Source: Mucilaginibacter gotjawali (GTDB lineage Bacteria > Bacteroidota > Bacteroidia > Sphingobacteriales > Sphingobacteriaceae). From it: a DNA stretch of 64,000 bases. Shown piece by piece: positions 7,762 through 15,274 of this stretch. The position numbers were made by a program, and so were the translations under genes. The stretch's first letter is position 1, and every line of letters begins with the position of its first letter. Under the pieces are notes generated by a model. The model saw nothing but the letters and a program-made list of their open reading frames with translations. It did not search any database and had not been told where the DNA came from. The stretch lies in NCBI RefSeq assembly GCF_002355435.1, contig NZ_AP017313.1, positions 1,240,001-1,304,000 on the forward strand, written 5' to 3'.

Positions 7762-8223
7762 ATGTTCGAATCTACACAATATCAATACAGCTTTAAATTT
7801 AGCCTGGGCACGCTTGCGGTGATGGCGATACTGATGTTGCTTTTGCTGCGGAACGTGCTGGCAGTAAATTCGATGCTGATATGGGTGGTGTATGGTTTCT
7901 GTGGCACTGTTTTTATCGGGCTATCAGCCATTATCATCGGCAAAAGGCTGATCCCTGCTTTAAAGGGCGATGTTGCCCTGCAGCTGGATGACGAAGGCAT
8001 CAGCGATTACATCCGCGATATAAGTATCAATTGGGCAGATATTAAAGAGATTACCCTGTTAAGGGGACGCAGCGCCTCGACAATGAAGATAGAACTGAAA
8101 TTCGAGTCGGACTATGGCAGCGAAGTAGCCATTCCTTTACGGTGGATAAAAGGCAATGACGATGAAATTTACGAAACTACCCTGGCTTATTTCGAACAAA
8201 TCACCCCGACCGATCCTTCTTGA
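7762..8223 (+). CDS. STM3941-like membrane protein
   Basis: A 153-residue protein with two N-terminal membrane helices (about 15-33 and 38-62) followed by a beta-rich cytoplasmic domain starting QLDDEGISDYIRDISINWADIKEI. That order, two helices then a PH-like strand pattern with a D-x-x-G-I-x-D motif, resembles the uncharacterised STM3941 family. Some 15 bases separate the start from the family A arm, so the promoter must lie close by or inside the repeat. Confidence 0.55.
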   Translation: MFESTQYQYSFKFSLGTLAVMAILMLLLLRNVLAVNSMLIWVVYGFCGTVFIGLSAIIIGKRLIPALKGDVALQLDDEGISDYIRDISINWADIKEITLLRGRSASTMKIELKFESDYGSEVAIPLRWIKGNDDEIYETTLAYFEQITPTDPS

Positions 8224-8355
8224 ATAATGGACCCAAAACCCATGTCAGGCATTGGTTTAACATTAAATGTGGTATTGTAAAAAAAATGTTACTTCGTTTT
8301 AATTATTTTAATATCAATAAAACTAATTGTGTCTTTGTTGTGTTTAAGTTTCATT

Positions 8356-8407
8356 CGAGATTGTAACCAATGACCTTTAGCCGAGATTGTAACCAATGAC
8401 CTTTAGC
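8356..8407. repeat. 26-bp perfect tandem duplication that duplicates a start codon
   Basis: Unit 8356-8381 is repeated exactly at 8382-8407. Each unit contains ATGACCTTTAGC. The first copy hits a stop after ten codons; the second reads into the small ORF at 8396. Confidence 0.85.
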
Positions 8408-8548
8408 CAGATTTTCCATTTTATTTTAAAGGAGTTAAGCGCCGGTAACCTGTTGCAAAATATTGGTGTTTATACCTTGTTGGTTTTGCTTGCCTGGATA
8501 GTTATCATTCAGTTTAAACAGCAGGATGCCAAATACCGTACCCGTTAA
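8396..8548 (+). CDS. Small membrane protein (50 aa) with duplicated start region
   Basis: The frame from ATG 8396 to TAA 8546-8548 reads MTFSQIFHFILKELSAGNLL, then NIGVYTLLVLLAWIVIIQF as a likely membrane helix and a polar tail (KQQDAKYRTR). A helix flanked by polar ends suggests a real small protein. The 26-bp tandem repeat just upstream duplicates its start codon out of frame. Confidence 0.45.
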   Translation: MTFSQIFHFILKELSAGNLLQNIGVYTLLVLLAWIVIIQFKQQDAKYRTR

Positions 8549-8648
8549 TACCCTCCCAGGAGTTCCAGCAGCCGCTAATTGCCAATCTTCTATATTTTAT
8601 TATAATTTTTAATAAAAATAGGTAGCTTTATCTCACAAATTAGTATTT

Positions 8649-8810
8649 ATGACTTACCCCAATTGCCCTAAATGCGGAAATCCTTTTGTGCAAAAGGTTC
8701 ACCGGAATTTCTTTTTTAAATTGTTCAGGCCATTTTCAAAAAAACGGCGGTACTATTGTAACAGTTGCGACAAAACGTATTATGTGCTAAAACACAGTAA
8801 CGACGTGTAA
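8649..8810 (+). CDS. Small zinc-ribbon protein (53 aa)
   Basis: The frame from ATG 8649 to TAA 8808-8810 encodes MTYPNCPKCGNPFVQK at the N-terminus and YYCNSCDKTYYV near the C-terminus. The two CxxC knuckles (CPKC and CNSC) with a basic linker form a zinc ribbon. Partners are unknown. It lies 36 bases before the DUF5995 gene and may share its transcript. Confidence 0.6.
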   Translation: MTYPNCPKCGNPFVQKVHRNFFFKLFRPFSKKRRYYCNSCDKTYYVLKHSNDV

Positions 8811-8846
8811 TTTGTAACCCATATACCTTAAAACCTAAACGTACCC

Positions 8847-9623
8847 ATGCCCGCCCTTACTATTGATGATGTATTGCAGCAACTGGCAACTATAATTGCC
8901 GATAGCATCCGTACAAATAACCGGTTGGGTTATTTTGCCGCCTTATATTATAAGGTAACGGCAGGTGTAAAAGCGGGTATAGCAAAGGGGCAGTTTGAAA
9001 ATGGCCCCCGGATGGAAAAACTGGATGTGATTTTTGCCAGCCGCTACCTTGATGCTTTAAACGCCTGGAAAACGGGGCAGCCGGTAACCGCTTCGTGGAA
9101 AATTGCCTTTGACGCCACCAAAAATTCATCACTATTGGTTTTGCAGCAATTGTTTTTGGGGATGAGCGCCCATATCAACCTCGACCTTGGCATCGCCGCC
9201 GTAGAGGTATCAAACGGGCAACTGGACGATATTCACAACGATTTTGATAACATCAATACCATCATCTCGGCTTTAACTTACGAGGTTTTAAACGAAATTG
9301 ACCGGGTATCGCCGCTGCTTTCGCTTTTGGGCCTTCATGCGGGTAACCAGGCCAATATCCTGATCCAGTTTAGTATTGATAACGCCAGGGATGGCGCCTG
9401 GTGCTTTGCAGAAGACCTTGCCACAAAAAAAACGAAAGCTGACTATGATGCCTGCATTGCCGCCCGCGACGAAACTATTTTTAAGCTCGGCGGCAGCCTT
9501 ATCAATAATAAAGGTTTCATCAGGTTTACCATCTGGCTTATCCATTTGTTTGAATGGAAAAACGCCGCGCTTATTATTAAAACGATGCATGAGGGAGCGA
9601 AGGCGAAGATTGTGGTGGAGTAG
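8847..9623 (+). CDS. DUF5995 family protein
   Basis: A 258-residue soluble, mostly helical protein. Features typical of DUF5995 include FAALYYKVTAGVKAGI near residues 35-50, the conserved stretch MSAHINLDLGIAA near 108-121, and a C-terminal WLIHLFEWKNAA helix. The family is widespread in Bacteroidota and Actinobacteria and has no assigned function; its conserved His and Asp suggest a metal site. No signal peptide. It converges with the gene ending at 9627, with only three bases between stops. Confidence 0.75.
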   Translation: MPALTIDDVLQQLATIIADSIRTNNRLGYFAALYYKVTAGVKAGIAKGQFENGPRMEKLDVIFASRYLDALNAWKTGQPVTASWKIAFDATKNSSLLVLQQLFLGMSAHINLDLGIAAVEVSNGQLDDIHNDFDNINTIISALTYEVLNEIDRVSPLLSLLGLHAGNQANILIQFSIDNARDGAWCFAEDLATKKTKADYDACIAARDETIFKLGGSLINNKGFIRFTIWLIHLFEWKNAALIIKTMHEGAKAKIVVE

Positions 9624-9626
9624 GTT

Positions 9627-10151
9627 TCAATCCCGCAGGCTCACATAAGCGCTCAGGTTGCCTTTTACGGTTTTCCATTTGTTCTGGCTGGCCATCCTGT
9701 AATAGTTGATGTGCGAAAATGAAATACCTGCAGGTATTAGTACGAGTGGGCTTTTTAGCATATCCTTATTGTAATCAACCCATTGCAGTGTGACGGCACA
9801 ATCGGCATTAATAACAAAGGCATCAGTGGTAAGGTCTATGGGTGTCCAACCGGTTTTGTAGTTGTTCAAACTCACCAGTATTTCTTTATTAAACAGCAGG
9901 GTATCAGGCAAATTATTTTTGAGCGAGTAAATGTTCAGCCTGAATTTGATATACTTAAAATTATTGGCCGATACGTAAAAGTTTACATTGTCGAACATAG
10001 CAGGGTAGCTGGGTGCATGTAATTTAAAACCCGTTTCGGCCCCGATGGTTGGCGCGCTGTCGCCTTTGGGTATGATAGATGCCTGTATCATGGTGCCGGT
10101 GCTTTGTTTGCCTACAATTACAACATGGCTAAACTGGTTGCTTACTTTCAC
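9627..10151 (-). CDS. C-terminal part of a frameshifted carboxypeptidase-regulatory-domain protein
   Basis: This frame (174 residues from a GTG) has no proper start of its own. Reading upstream in frame gives ITQLNEV directly before it, which continues the N-terminal part encoded at 10166-10504 (ending ISLTKK). One extra T in the plus-strand run of six at 10169-10174 would fuse the two into one protein of about 293 residues. The C-terminal region is beta-rich and of unknown function. The whole is probably a secreted or envelope protein. Confidence 0.65.
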   Translation of the reverse strand: MKVSNQFSHVVIVGKQSTGTMIQASIIPKGDSAPTIGAETGFKLHAPSYPAMFDNVNFYVSANNFKYIKFRLNIYSLKNNLPDTLLFNKEILVSLNNYKTGWTPIDLTTDAFVINADCAVTLQWVDYNKDMLKSPLVLIPAGISFSHINYYRMASQNKWKTVKGNLSAYVSLRD

Positions 10152-10165
10152 CTCGTTCAGCTGTG

Positions 10166-10504
10166 TTATTTTTTGGTTAGGCTGATTACGATGGTTTCGC
10201 CACTGTTCTCAAATTCCCTTACGGGCCGCATCAATGGCAAATATCCAACCATACTTATTTGCACGGTGTCAGCCATGTTTTCGGGGCTAAGGGTCAGGGC
10301 AAAATGCCCGGACGAATCGGCAATAGTACCCACAGGCTTGTTGAGCAATCCAACGCTGGCATAGGCTAATGATAGTTTGTCGCCGGCTGCAATAATAATT
10401 CCCTGTAGCTGAAATGGGCCGTGAGCCTTATTGTTTTGCGAAAAACTGGCAATGGGCACTGCGAAAAGCGCCAGTAGCAGGATAATAATAGGTTTCATAC
10501 CCAA
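10166..10504 (-). CDS. Carboxypeptidase-like regulatory domain protein, N-terminal part (frameshifted)
   Basis: A 112-residue frame with a signal peptide (MGMKPIIILLLALFAVPIASFS) and a CarboxypepD_reg-like beta-sandwich: LQGIIIAAGDKLSLAYASVG, then IADSSGHFAL and VQISMVGYLPL. This domain is typical of Bacteroidota outer-membrane and secreted proteins. The frame stops right after a run of six A (coding strand), and the second half continues in the -1 frame at 10151. Either the base is missing or ribosomal/transcriptional slippage makes the full protein. Confidence 0.7.
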   Translation of the reverse strand: MGMKPIIILLLALFAVPIASFSQNNKAHGPFQLQGIIIAAGDKLSLAYASVGLLNKPVGTIADSSGHFALTLSPENMADTVQISMVGYLPLMRPVREFENSGETIVISLTKK

Positions 10505-10684
10505 ATGTAAATTATTGTTTTACGGTAATAAATTCATTAACAGTATTTAACCTGGTTTAACAAGTTTTAACACCATTGTTTGTGTTTTTAGAGAGCGGTT
10601 TAAAACCAGGGTTGTGAAACTAAATAACCATTTTCGTTTTTTTTCTCCTCCAAATAAAATACTTTCGTTTTTAAAGATCTAAAA

Positions 10685-11185
10685 ATGCACATCCGCCTCG
10701 CTACGCTTACCGATATCCCCCCAATAATGCAGCTGATTACTGAAGTGGTGCCCTTAATGATAGCTGCCGGTAATTTTCAATGGGACGACAAGTACCCCAA
10801 TGCGGAGGTTTTTGAAAAAGATATTGCCCTGCAACAATTATGGGTAGCTGATATTGATGGCGAAATAGGCGGCGTATCGGCTATTACTACTGATCAGGAG
10901 GCGGAATACGCCCACGTGGGCTGGGATTTGAACGAAACCGCCATTGTGACCCACCGGCTCGCAGTTAGCCCCAAACACCAGGGCAAGGGCATAGCGGCGG
11001 CACTGTTAATTCAAGCCGAAGAAGTAGCAAAAACAAAAGGCATAAAAGTACTCAGGGTTGATACCAATACCGCCAACCAGGCCACGCAACGCCTTTTCCC
11101 TAAACTGGGCTATGTTTTTGCCGGCGAAATAGGCCTTGGCTTCCGCGAAGGGCTACGCTTTTACTGCTACGAGAAGAGGGTTTGA
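10685..11185 (+). CDS. GNAT-family N-acetyltransferase
   Basis: A 166-residue protein with the complete GNAT core. The acetyl-CoA loop is HQGKGIAAALL near residues 98-108, preceded by VTHRLAVSP and followed by VDTNTANQATQRLFPKLGY. The family transfers acetyl from acetyl-CoA to amines; the substrate is unknown. Repeat family B starts about 4 bases after the stop codon. Confidence 0.85.
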   Translation: MHIRLATLTDIPPIMQLITEVVPLMIAAGNFQWDDKYPNAEVFEKDIALQQLWVADIDGEIGGVSAITTDQEAEYAHVGWDLNETAIVTHRLAVSPKHQGKGIAAALLIQAEEVAKTKGIKVLRVDTNTANQATQRLFPKLGYVFAGEIGLGFREGLRFYCYEKRV

Positions 11186-11189
11186 ATTG

Positions 11190-11338
11190 AGTCCATAGTC
11201 GATGGACGATGGTCCATGGCCGATTGTGGTAATTTTCCTTAAACCATACTAAGAAATGTTTTTTTTGTGGTCTGTGGGAGGTTATTTCCCATAAATTTTG
11301 CTTACTCAATTTCTTGCTATGGACCATTGACTATGGCC
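11190..11338. repeat. Family B inverted repeat, gene-less copy
   Basis: The left arm (about 11190-11222) with GTCCATAGTCGATGGACGAT words and the inverted right arm (about 11313-11335, CTATGGACCATTGACTATGG) enclose about 90 bases of AT-rich core with no ORF. Confidence 0.75.
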
Positions 11339-11434
11339 CCGAAAAAATATTCACAAAAAGCGTAACCATCAAGCAGTTAGTAACGTAAAAATATAACAGA
11401 ATCAAAAAAATGATTTGATATAATTTTTGCAGCT

Positions 11435-11833
11435 ATGGAATTCTTATTCTTCTTTTCGTTAACAGGTGTAGTAATAGTTACGTTGATATTAAAGTTTGAT
11501 AAAAAACAAACAGTTAAGGTAAATACCGTATTGAAAGAAACGAGGAATGTGCCGCCGTTATTTATGTTGAAATCAACAGAGCAGAAGATCGGGGTTTTAA
11601 AAACAGCGCTTCGTTTTGACGATGTGCCGCAAAATATGGCCGATGCTGCATCTATGAGCAATATCTATAATACGCAGTCGGAAAATAGCAGGCTTTCAAA
11701 AGTACAGGAGCTTAAATTGTTATCGTCCAAATACAACAACGGGCAGATCTCTATCGAAGCCTATAATCAAAAGCTGGATGAATTGCTTGAGCAGGTGCAA
11801 AGCCAGGGCGGATCGTTTGAGCTGGCGTGTTAG
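11435..11833 (+). CDS. Hypothetical membrane-anchored protein (132 aa)
   Basis: An N-terminal hydrophobic helix (MEFLFFFSLTGVVIVTLILKF) is followed by a soluble domain whose C-terminal half is strongly helical (SRLSKVQELKLLSSKYNNGQ and YNQKLDELLEQVQSQGG). That tail resembles SHOCT-like short C-terminal helices (LxxLkeLkdqGiITeeEyeqkK), but the match is loose. Family unknown. Confidence 0.6.
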   Translation: MEFLFFFSLTGVVIVTLILKFDKKQTVKVNTVLKETRNVPPLFMLKSTEQKIGVLKTALRFDDVPQNMADAASMSNIYNTQSENSRLSKVQELKLLSSKYNNGQISIEAYNQKLDELLEQVQSQGGSFELAC

Positions 11834-12226
11834 TTGGAATAAGTTGTAGAGGTTGGAATAAGTTGTAAGGGTTTAAAAAAAGAGATTTAGTTTAGTTAAT
11901 ATAGTTTAGGTTTAATAGTTTTAGTTGAAGGGGGTTGTAATATCGGCAGGTATTACAACTTTTTTTTTGGGAAGTCATTGGGTCATTAGGTCATTGTTTG
12001 ATAGGGAAAGTTAATAGGATCGGATTAATGATCATCTTTACTTGCTTCGTGCGGAATCCCCGGTTAATTTTAACCACGGAGATTAGCGGAGGGATCCACA
12101 AAATAACGCAGGATAAATATCCTTCACCCATAAAATCCGCCAAACGTCCCCGTTAACCAATGACTTGATGACTTGATGACCCAATGACTTTCCCGCCCCT
12201 TCCAACTTATTACAACTTTTATAACC
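11834..12226. repeat. Concentric nest of three inverted repeat families
   Basis: Three different inverted pairs are stacked one inside another. The outer pair is GTTGGAATAAGTTGTA words (11834-11874) against their inverse (12199-12226). The middle pair is GTCATTGGGTCATTAGG words (11971-11998) against their inverse (12158-12193). The inner pair is ACCACGGAGATTAGCGGAGG (12069-12097) against its rough inverse (12135-12157). A terminator (11934-11968) lies between the outer and middle left arms. No gene is present. Confidence 0.7.
11934..11968 (+). terminator. Rho-independent terminator after the 132-aa gene
   Basis: GTTGTAATA (11934-11942), eight-base loop, TATTACAAC (11951-11959) and nine T. 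Confidence 0.85.
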
Positions 12227-12232
12227 TAATAC

Positions 12233-12252
12233 AACAAATTGTTTTATTATTG
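12233..12252 (+). promoter_or_regulatory. Candidate operator and -7 box for the HTH gene
   Basis: A palindrome AACAA-A-TTGTT (12233-12243) overlaps a -7-like box TATTATTG (12245-12252), eight bases before the ATG at 12260. The position suits autoregulation. Confidence 0.4.
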
Positions 12253-12259
12253 CAGCCAA

Positions 12260-12622
12260 ATGTCTGACGAAGCACTGGTAAAACGGATAAAGGTAATTGT
12301 AAAGGAGCATGGCGGCCAGCTTGCTCTTGCCAATGCCATTGGCGTCGACCAGGGTTTTATCAGCAAAGTGATCAATAAAAAGCAGGATGTTAGTTATTAC
12401 CTCATCCGAAAGCTTTGTTTCCAGTTAAAATACTCGCCGGAGTGGCTGATCCTGGGCACCGGCGAAAAAAAGATCAATAAACCCGAATCGGCCAAGCTGA
12501 TTACCGAAATTCAGATGATGCGTACGGAACTGGATATTTTACATGCCCGTATGCGCGCTTACGAGCTAGAAATGAACGAACTTAAAAGCCAGTTGCAACC
12601 GCAACAGCAAAAAGCAGGCTGA
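12260..12622 (+). CDS. Helix-turn-helix regulator with a C-terminal coiled coil
   Basis: The ATG at 12260 gives a 120-residue protein. The first 65 residues are a XRE-like helix-turn-helix (GGQLALANAIGVDQGFISKVINKKQDVSY), followed by WLILGTGEKK, a common end of this domain in Bacteroidota. The rest is a coiled coil (EIQMMRTELDILHARMRAYELEMNELK is split by few breaks) likely to drive dimerisation. It probably regulates itself through the palindrome at 12233. Repeat family C starts right after its stop codon. Confidence 0.75.
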   Translation: MSDEALVKRIKVIVKEHGGQLALANAIGVDQGFISKVINKKQDVSYYLIRKLCFQLKYSPEWLILGTGEKKINKPESAKLITEIQMMRTELDILHARMRAYELEMNELKSQLQPQQQKAG

Positions 12623-12623
12623 A

Positions 12624-12748
12624 GGGATTTACGATTTACGAATTCAGAATTACGATTTGTATGATTTGCAAATTTGTGAGCGGTAAGCTATTCTATCGCC
12701 TCTTTCCCCCAAAAAATCTAAAATCGTAAACCGTAATTCGTAAATCCG
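12624..12748. repeat. Family C inverted repeat filling a convergent spacer
   Basis: The left arm (GATTTACGATTTACGAATTC words) and the inverted right arm (AATCGTAAACCGTAATTCGT) fill the whole gap between the stop codon at 12622 and the convergent stop at 12751. The core of about 55 bases holds no ORF. Sister copy at 23776-23948. Confidence 0.8.
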
Positions 12749-12750
12749 CC

Positions 12751-13389
12751 TCACCCGTTTATCATAATCGTATTAAGCACATCGGTTACGCCTTTGCATT
12801 TATTTACGGATGTTTCAAGCGACAACAGGATTTCGCGGTATTTGATGAGTTTGATGGCATTTTTTTCATCAGCAAACAAATTGGCTACCGCATGGTAGTA
12901 AACCTGGTCGGCCATGTTTACATAGTTTTTAATATGGCGGCAAATCATAGGCAGTTCGCCGGTTTTTTTTGTTTTCCTTAGTATTTTTACTGCTTTCTCC
13001 ACCTCCAGGCTAGCCTTTAATATAATAATAGCTATCTGTTTTATGGCCGGCGAAAATTCATCTATCGCATAAAGGTACATACGGCCCCCGGCTTCGTGTA
13101 TCGCATCAGCCACATCATCAAGCGCAGATGCCAGCGCGTGGATATTGGGCCGGGTTAACGGCGGGAAAATTATCTTATTGAGGTAAAGGTTAATCTTGTG
13201 TGTAATATCGTCGCCCAGGTTTTCTTTTTTATTTATCTTTTCATACATAGCCTCCAGGTCCGAACGGTCGTCCGTTTCTACCACCGTTTGCAGCAGCCTG
13301 GCCATTTCAACTACATTATTGGCGGCGAGGTCAAACTGATCAAAAAATAAGGCCCTGTTGGTTAAAAAATTACTTAGCATATTGCCCAT
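12751..13389 (-). CDS. DUF47 family PhoU-like protein
   Basis: A 212-residue all-helical protein of the DUF47 (TIGR00153) family. Typical parts are a MLSNFLTNRALFFDQFDLAAN start, the metal-site helix ENLGDDITHKINLYLNKI, and ALASALDDVADAIHEAGG. Family members usually sit beside a PiT phosphate transporter and tune phosphate uptake; no PiT gene is next to this one. The high-affinity Pst operon lies about 4 kb downstream on the other strand. Confidence 0.88.
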   Translation of the reverse strand: MGNMLSNFLTNRALFFDQFDLAANNVVEMARLLQTVVETDDRSDLEAMYEKINKKENLGDDITHKINLYLNKIIFPPLTRPNIHALASALDDVADAIHEAGGRMYLYAIDEFSPAIKQIAIIILKASLEVEKAVKILRKTKKTGELPMICRHIKNYVNMADQVYYHAVANLFADEKNAIKLIKYREILLSLETSVNKCKGVTDVLNTIMING

Positions 13390-13678
13390 TGTTGCGTTTC
13401 CACTTCAAATCAAAATTAACTTTGCAATGTTAAGCAGGCATTAAGTTTACCTTTAATATTAAATAAAATTCAGCCGTGATATTGATGGGCCGGGCAATTG
13501 CAGGCAATCATGTAATCCTTAATTCATTTTTCGGCTTTTAAATGCTGATGCAAGGTGTAATGCGGTTTATGGCGCAATAAGCAGCCCGTTAAAATCGTTA
13601 AAATAAGCAAAGCAGCATAAATGGTTTATTAAACTTTTTTTGCTTTACAGGGTTATAATAATAGTAACTTTAAAGGTA
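13390..13678. other. Intergenic spacer with no clear feature
   Basis: AT-rich divergent spacer between the DUF47 gene and the next plus-strand gene. It contains TTAACTTTG and AATGTTAAG stretches reminiscent of the Pho-box-like repeats at 17471, but without the regular 11-base spacing. No gene or hairpin was found. Confidence 0.4.
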
Positions 13679-14065
13679 GTGAAACAGGCAGAAGTTAAAA
13701 TAAAAAAACGTTTGGCTTTATCATTAATGATGATATACCTGGCTGTTTCATTAGCTAACCTGTTCTTGCTGCCTAAATATAACAAGCACCAAACAGGCCG
13801 TCAAAACCACCTCAAAGCAGCTACCTACTGGCTGTATAACGGGGCCAATAATTCGGCTATCCTTTTTCACCGAGCCAGTAAAACCATTATCGAAAAAAGG
13901 CAAAATCTTACAGCCTTTTTTAAGGCCGCTGCAACTGTTTTTCTGTTGATCCTGTTCAGCAGCGTTGGCCGGTCGGCTTTTACCCAAAGTGATGCCCGCG
14001 CCGGCTTGTTATATTTAAGCAGACAGCAGTACACTTACCTCAATTTTTGTTCATTAAGAATTTGA
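13679..14065 (+). CDS. Hypothetical membrane protein (about 128 aa)
   Basis: The frame is open from a TTG at 13640, but the GTG at 13679 is a more natural start (KQAEVKIKKRLALSL). A hydrophobic helix MMIYLAVSLANLFLL follows, then a soluble stretch (YNKHQTGRQNHLKAATYWLY) and a second hydrophobic segment AAATVFLLILFSSVG near the C-terminus. No family recognised. The gene is divergent from DUF47. Coding status is moderate because of the weak start. Confidence 0.4.
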   Translation: MKQAEVKIKKRLALSLMMIYLAVSLANLFLLPKYNKHQTGRQNHLKAATYWLYNGANNSAILFHRASKTIIEKRQNLTAFFKAAATVFLLILFSSVGRSAFTQSDARAGLLYLSRQQYTYLNFCSLRI

Positions 14066-14084
14066 TGCTATACAGCAGGCTGCC

Positions 14085-14128
14085 ATTCAATTACACACAC
14101 CTTATATATAAGGTATATGTAATTGAAT
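14085..14128. repeat. Long near-perfect hairpin before the DUF6515 gene
   Basis: ATTCAATTACA (14085-14095), CAC, ACCTTATA (14099-14106) is followed at once by TATAAGGT, ATA and TGTAATTGAAT (14118-14128). The two halves pair fully except for one 3-by-3 internal loop. No T tract follows, so it is more likely a regulatory site or a mobile-element relic than a terminator. Confidence 0.65.
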
Positions 14129-14236
14129 TGGCCTGATGGACTCAGGTGTGTTTATTCCTGCATTAAGTATGGTTTTTATTGTGGGGGTTTTAGTTTGATA
14201 TTTAATAACAATTACGATATTTTAATTTCACGGAAA

Positions 14237-15214
14237 ATGAAAAGCATTGGTAAATATTTGGCGCTAACCTGTATGGGTATGGGTTTGTGCTTATTGATGG
14301 CCGGGCCGGCAATGGCCCAGCGCGGAGCAGGTGGCGGTGGCCATTCAGGCGGCGGCGGTGGCTTTTCGGGCGGCGGCCATGCAGGTGGCGGTTTTTCGGG
14401 TGGTGGCGCCCGTATGGGCGGCGGCTTTTCGGGGCGGCCGGCAGGCGGCGCTTCGTTTAATACACCGCGCGCAAGTTATGCCCCACGGGCAGGTGTTCAG
14501 GCCAGGGGCGTTGCTGGCCAGCGTGGTGGAACAGTAAACGGGCAGCGCGCAGGATTCCGCTCGGGTTATAATGGCACCAGGGTGGGGGTAAACGGCACCC
14601 GTTACAGTGTAAACGCCTATCATGGCGGCGGCCTGTACGGGCATGGCGGCGATGAAGGCAGGTACGGATGGGGACGGCATAATGGTTATTTTTATAACCG
14701 CGGCTATTATGGCAGCTTGTATTATCCTTACCTGGGGCTTTGGTACTGGAGTTTGCCCTATGGTTGTTATCCATTTTGGTGGGGTAATGCTGAGTACTAT
14801 TACGGCGACGGGTATTTTTATCAATACAATAATGAGCAGTATACCGTTGTTGAGCCGCCTGTTGGCGCCGAGGTTACCAGTTTACCAAAAGGGGCACAAT
14901 CAATCGTTATTAATGGCGAGCAGTACTATGAGCTGAACGGCGTTTACTATTTGCCGGTTACCAAAGATGATGGCAGCCTGGTTTACCAGGTAACCGGTAA
15001 AGACGGCGAACTTAATACCGGGAACACCGGCGCAGATGCCATAGTGCCAAAAGTGGGCGACGTTGTTACCAAGTTGCCGCCTGATTGCCGCAAGGTGCAC
15101 CTTAACGGCGCAACCTTTTTTGTTTCGGCAGATGGTATTTACTACCAGGAAACAAAAGATAGTAACAACAATACGGCATACAGGATAGTGGGCCTTGATG
15201 ACGACGGGCAATAA
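14237..15214 (+). CDS. DUF6515 family exported protein
   Basis: The ATG at 14237 starts a signal peptide (MKSIGKYLALTCMGMGLCLL, then AGPAMAQ). The 325-residue product has a Gly/His/Ser-rich low-complexity region (about 30-80), a Tyr/Trp/Gly-rich segment, and two C-terminal repeats of the DUF6515 pattern: PVGAEVTSLPKGAQSIVING with YYELNGVYYLP, and VGDVVTKLPPDCRKVHLNG with FFVSADGIYYQ. These are envelope or periplasmic proteins of unknown role. The upstream frame extension to 14123 lacks a signal and is not used. A terminator follows at 15242. Confidence 0.75.
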   Translation: MKSIGKYLALTCMGMGLCLLMAGPAMAQRGAGGGGHSGGGGGFSGGGHAGGGFSGGGARMGGGFSGRPAGGASFNTPRASYAPRAGVQARGVAGQRGGTVNGQRAGFRSGYNGTRVGVNGTRYSVNAYHGGGLYGHGGDEGRYGWGRHNGYFYNRGYYGSLYYPYLGLWYWSLPYGCYPFWWGNAEYYYGDGYFYQYNNEQYTVVEPPVGAEVTSLPKGAQSIVINGEQYYELNGVYYLPVTKDDGSLVYQVTGKDGELNTGNTGADAIVPKVGDVVTKLPPDCRKVHLNGATFFVSADGIYYQETKDSNNNTAYRIVGLDDDGQ

Positions 15215-15241
15215 TAGCTGTTGCCTTTATAATACTATAGC

Positions 15242-15274
15242 GCAGCTAACCGGCTAAGGTTAGCTGCTTTTTTT
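15242..15274 (+). terminator. Rho-independent terminator of the DUF6515 gene
   Basis: GCAGCTAACC (15242-15251), six-base loop, GGTTAGCTGC (15258-15267) and seven T. The group II intron begins at the very next base. Confidence 0.9.

Noticed and set aside
14331..14936. Several overlapping frames on both strands inside the DUF6515 gene
   Set aside because: They arise from GC-rich Gly/His repeats; only the 14237-15214 frame has a signal peptide and family motifs.
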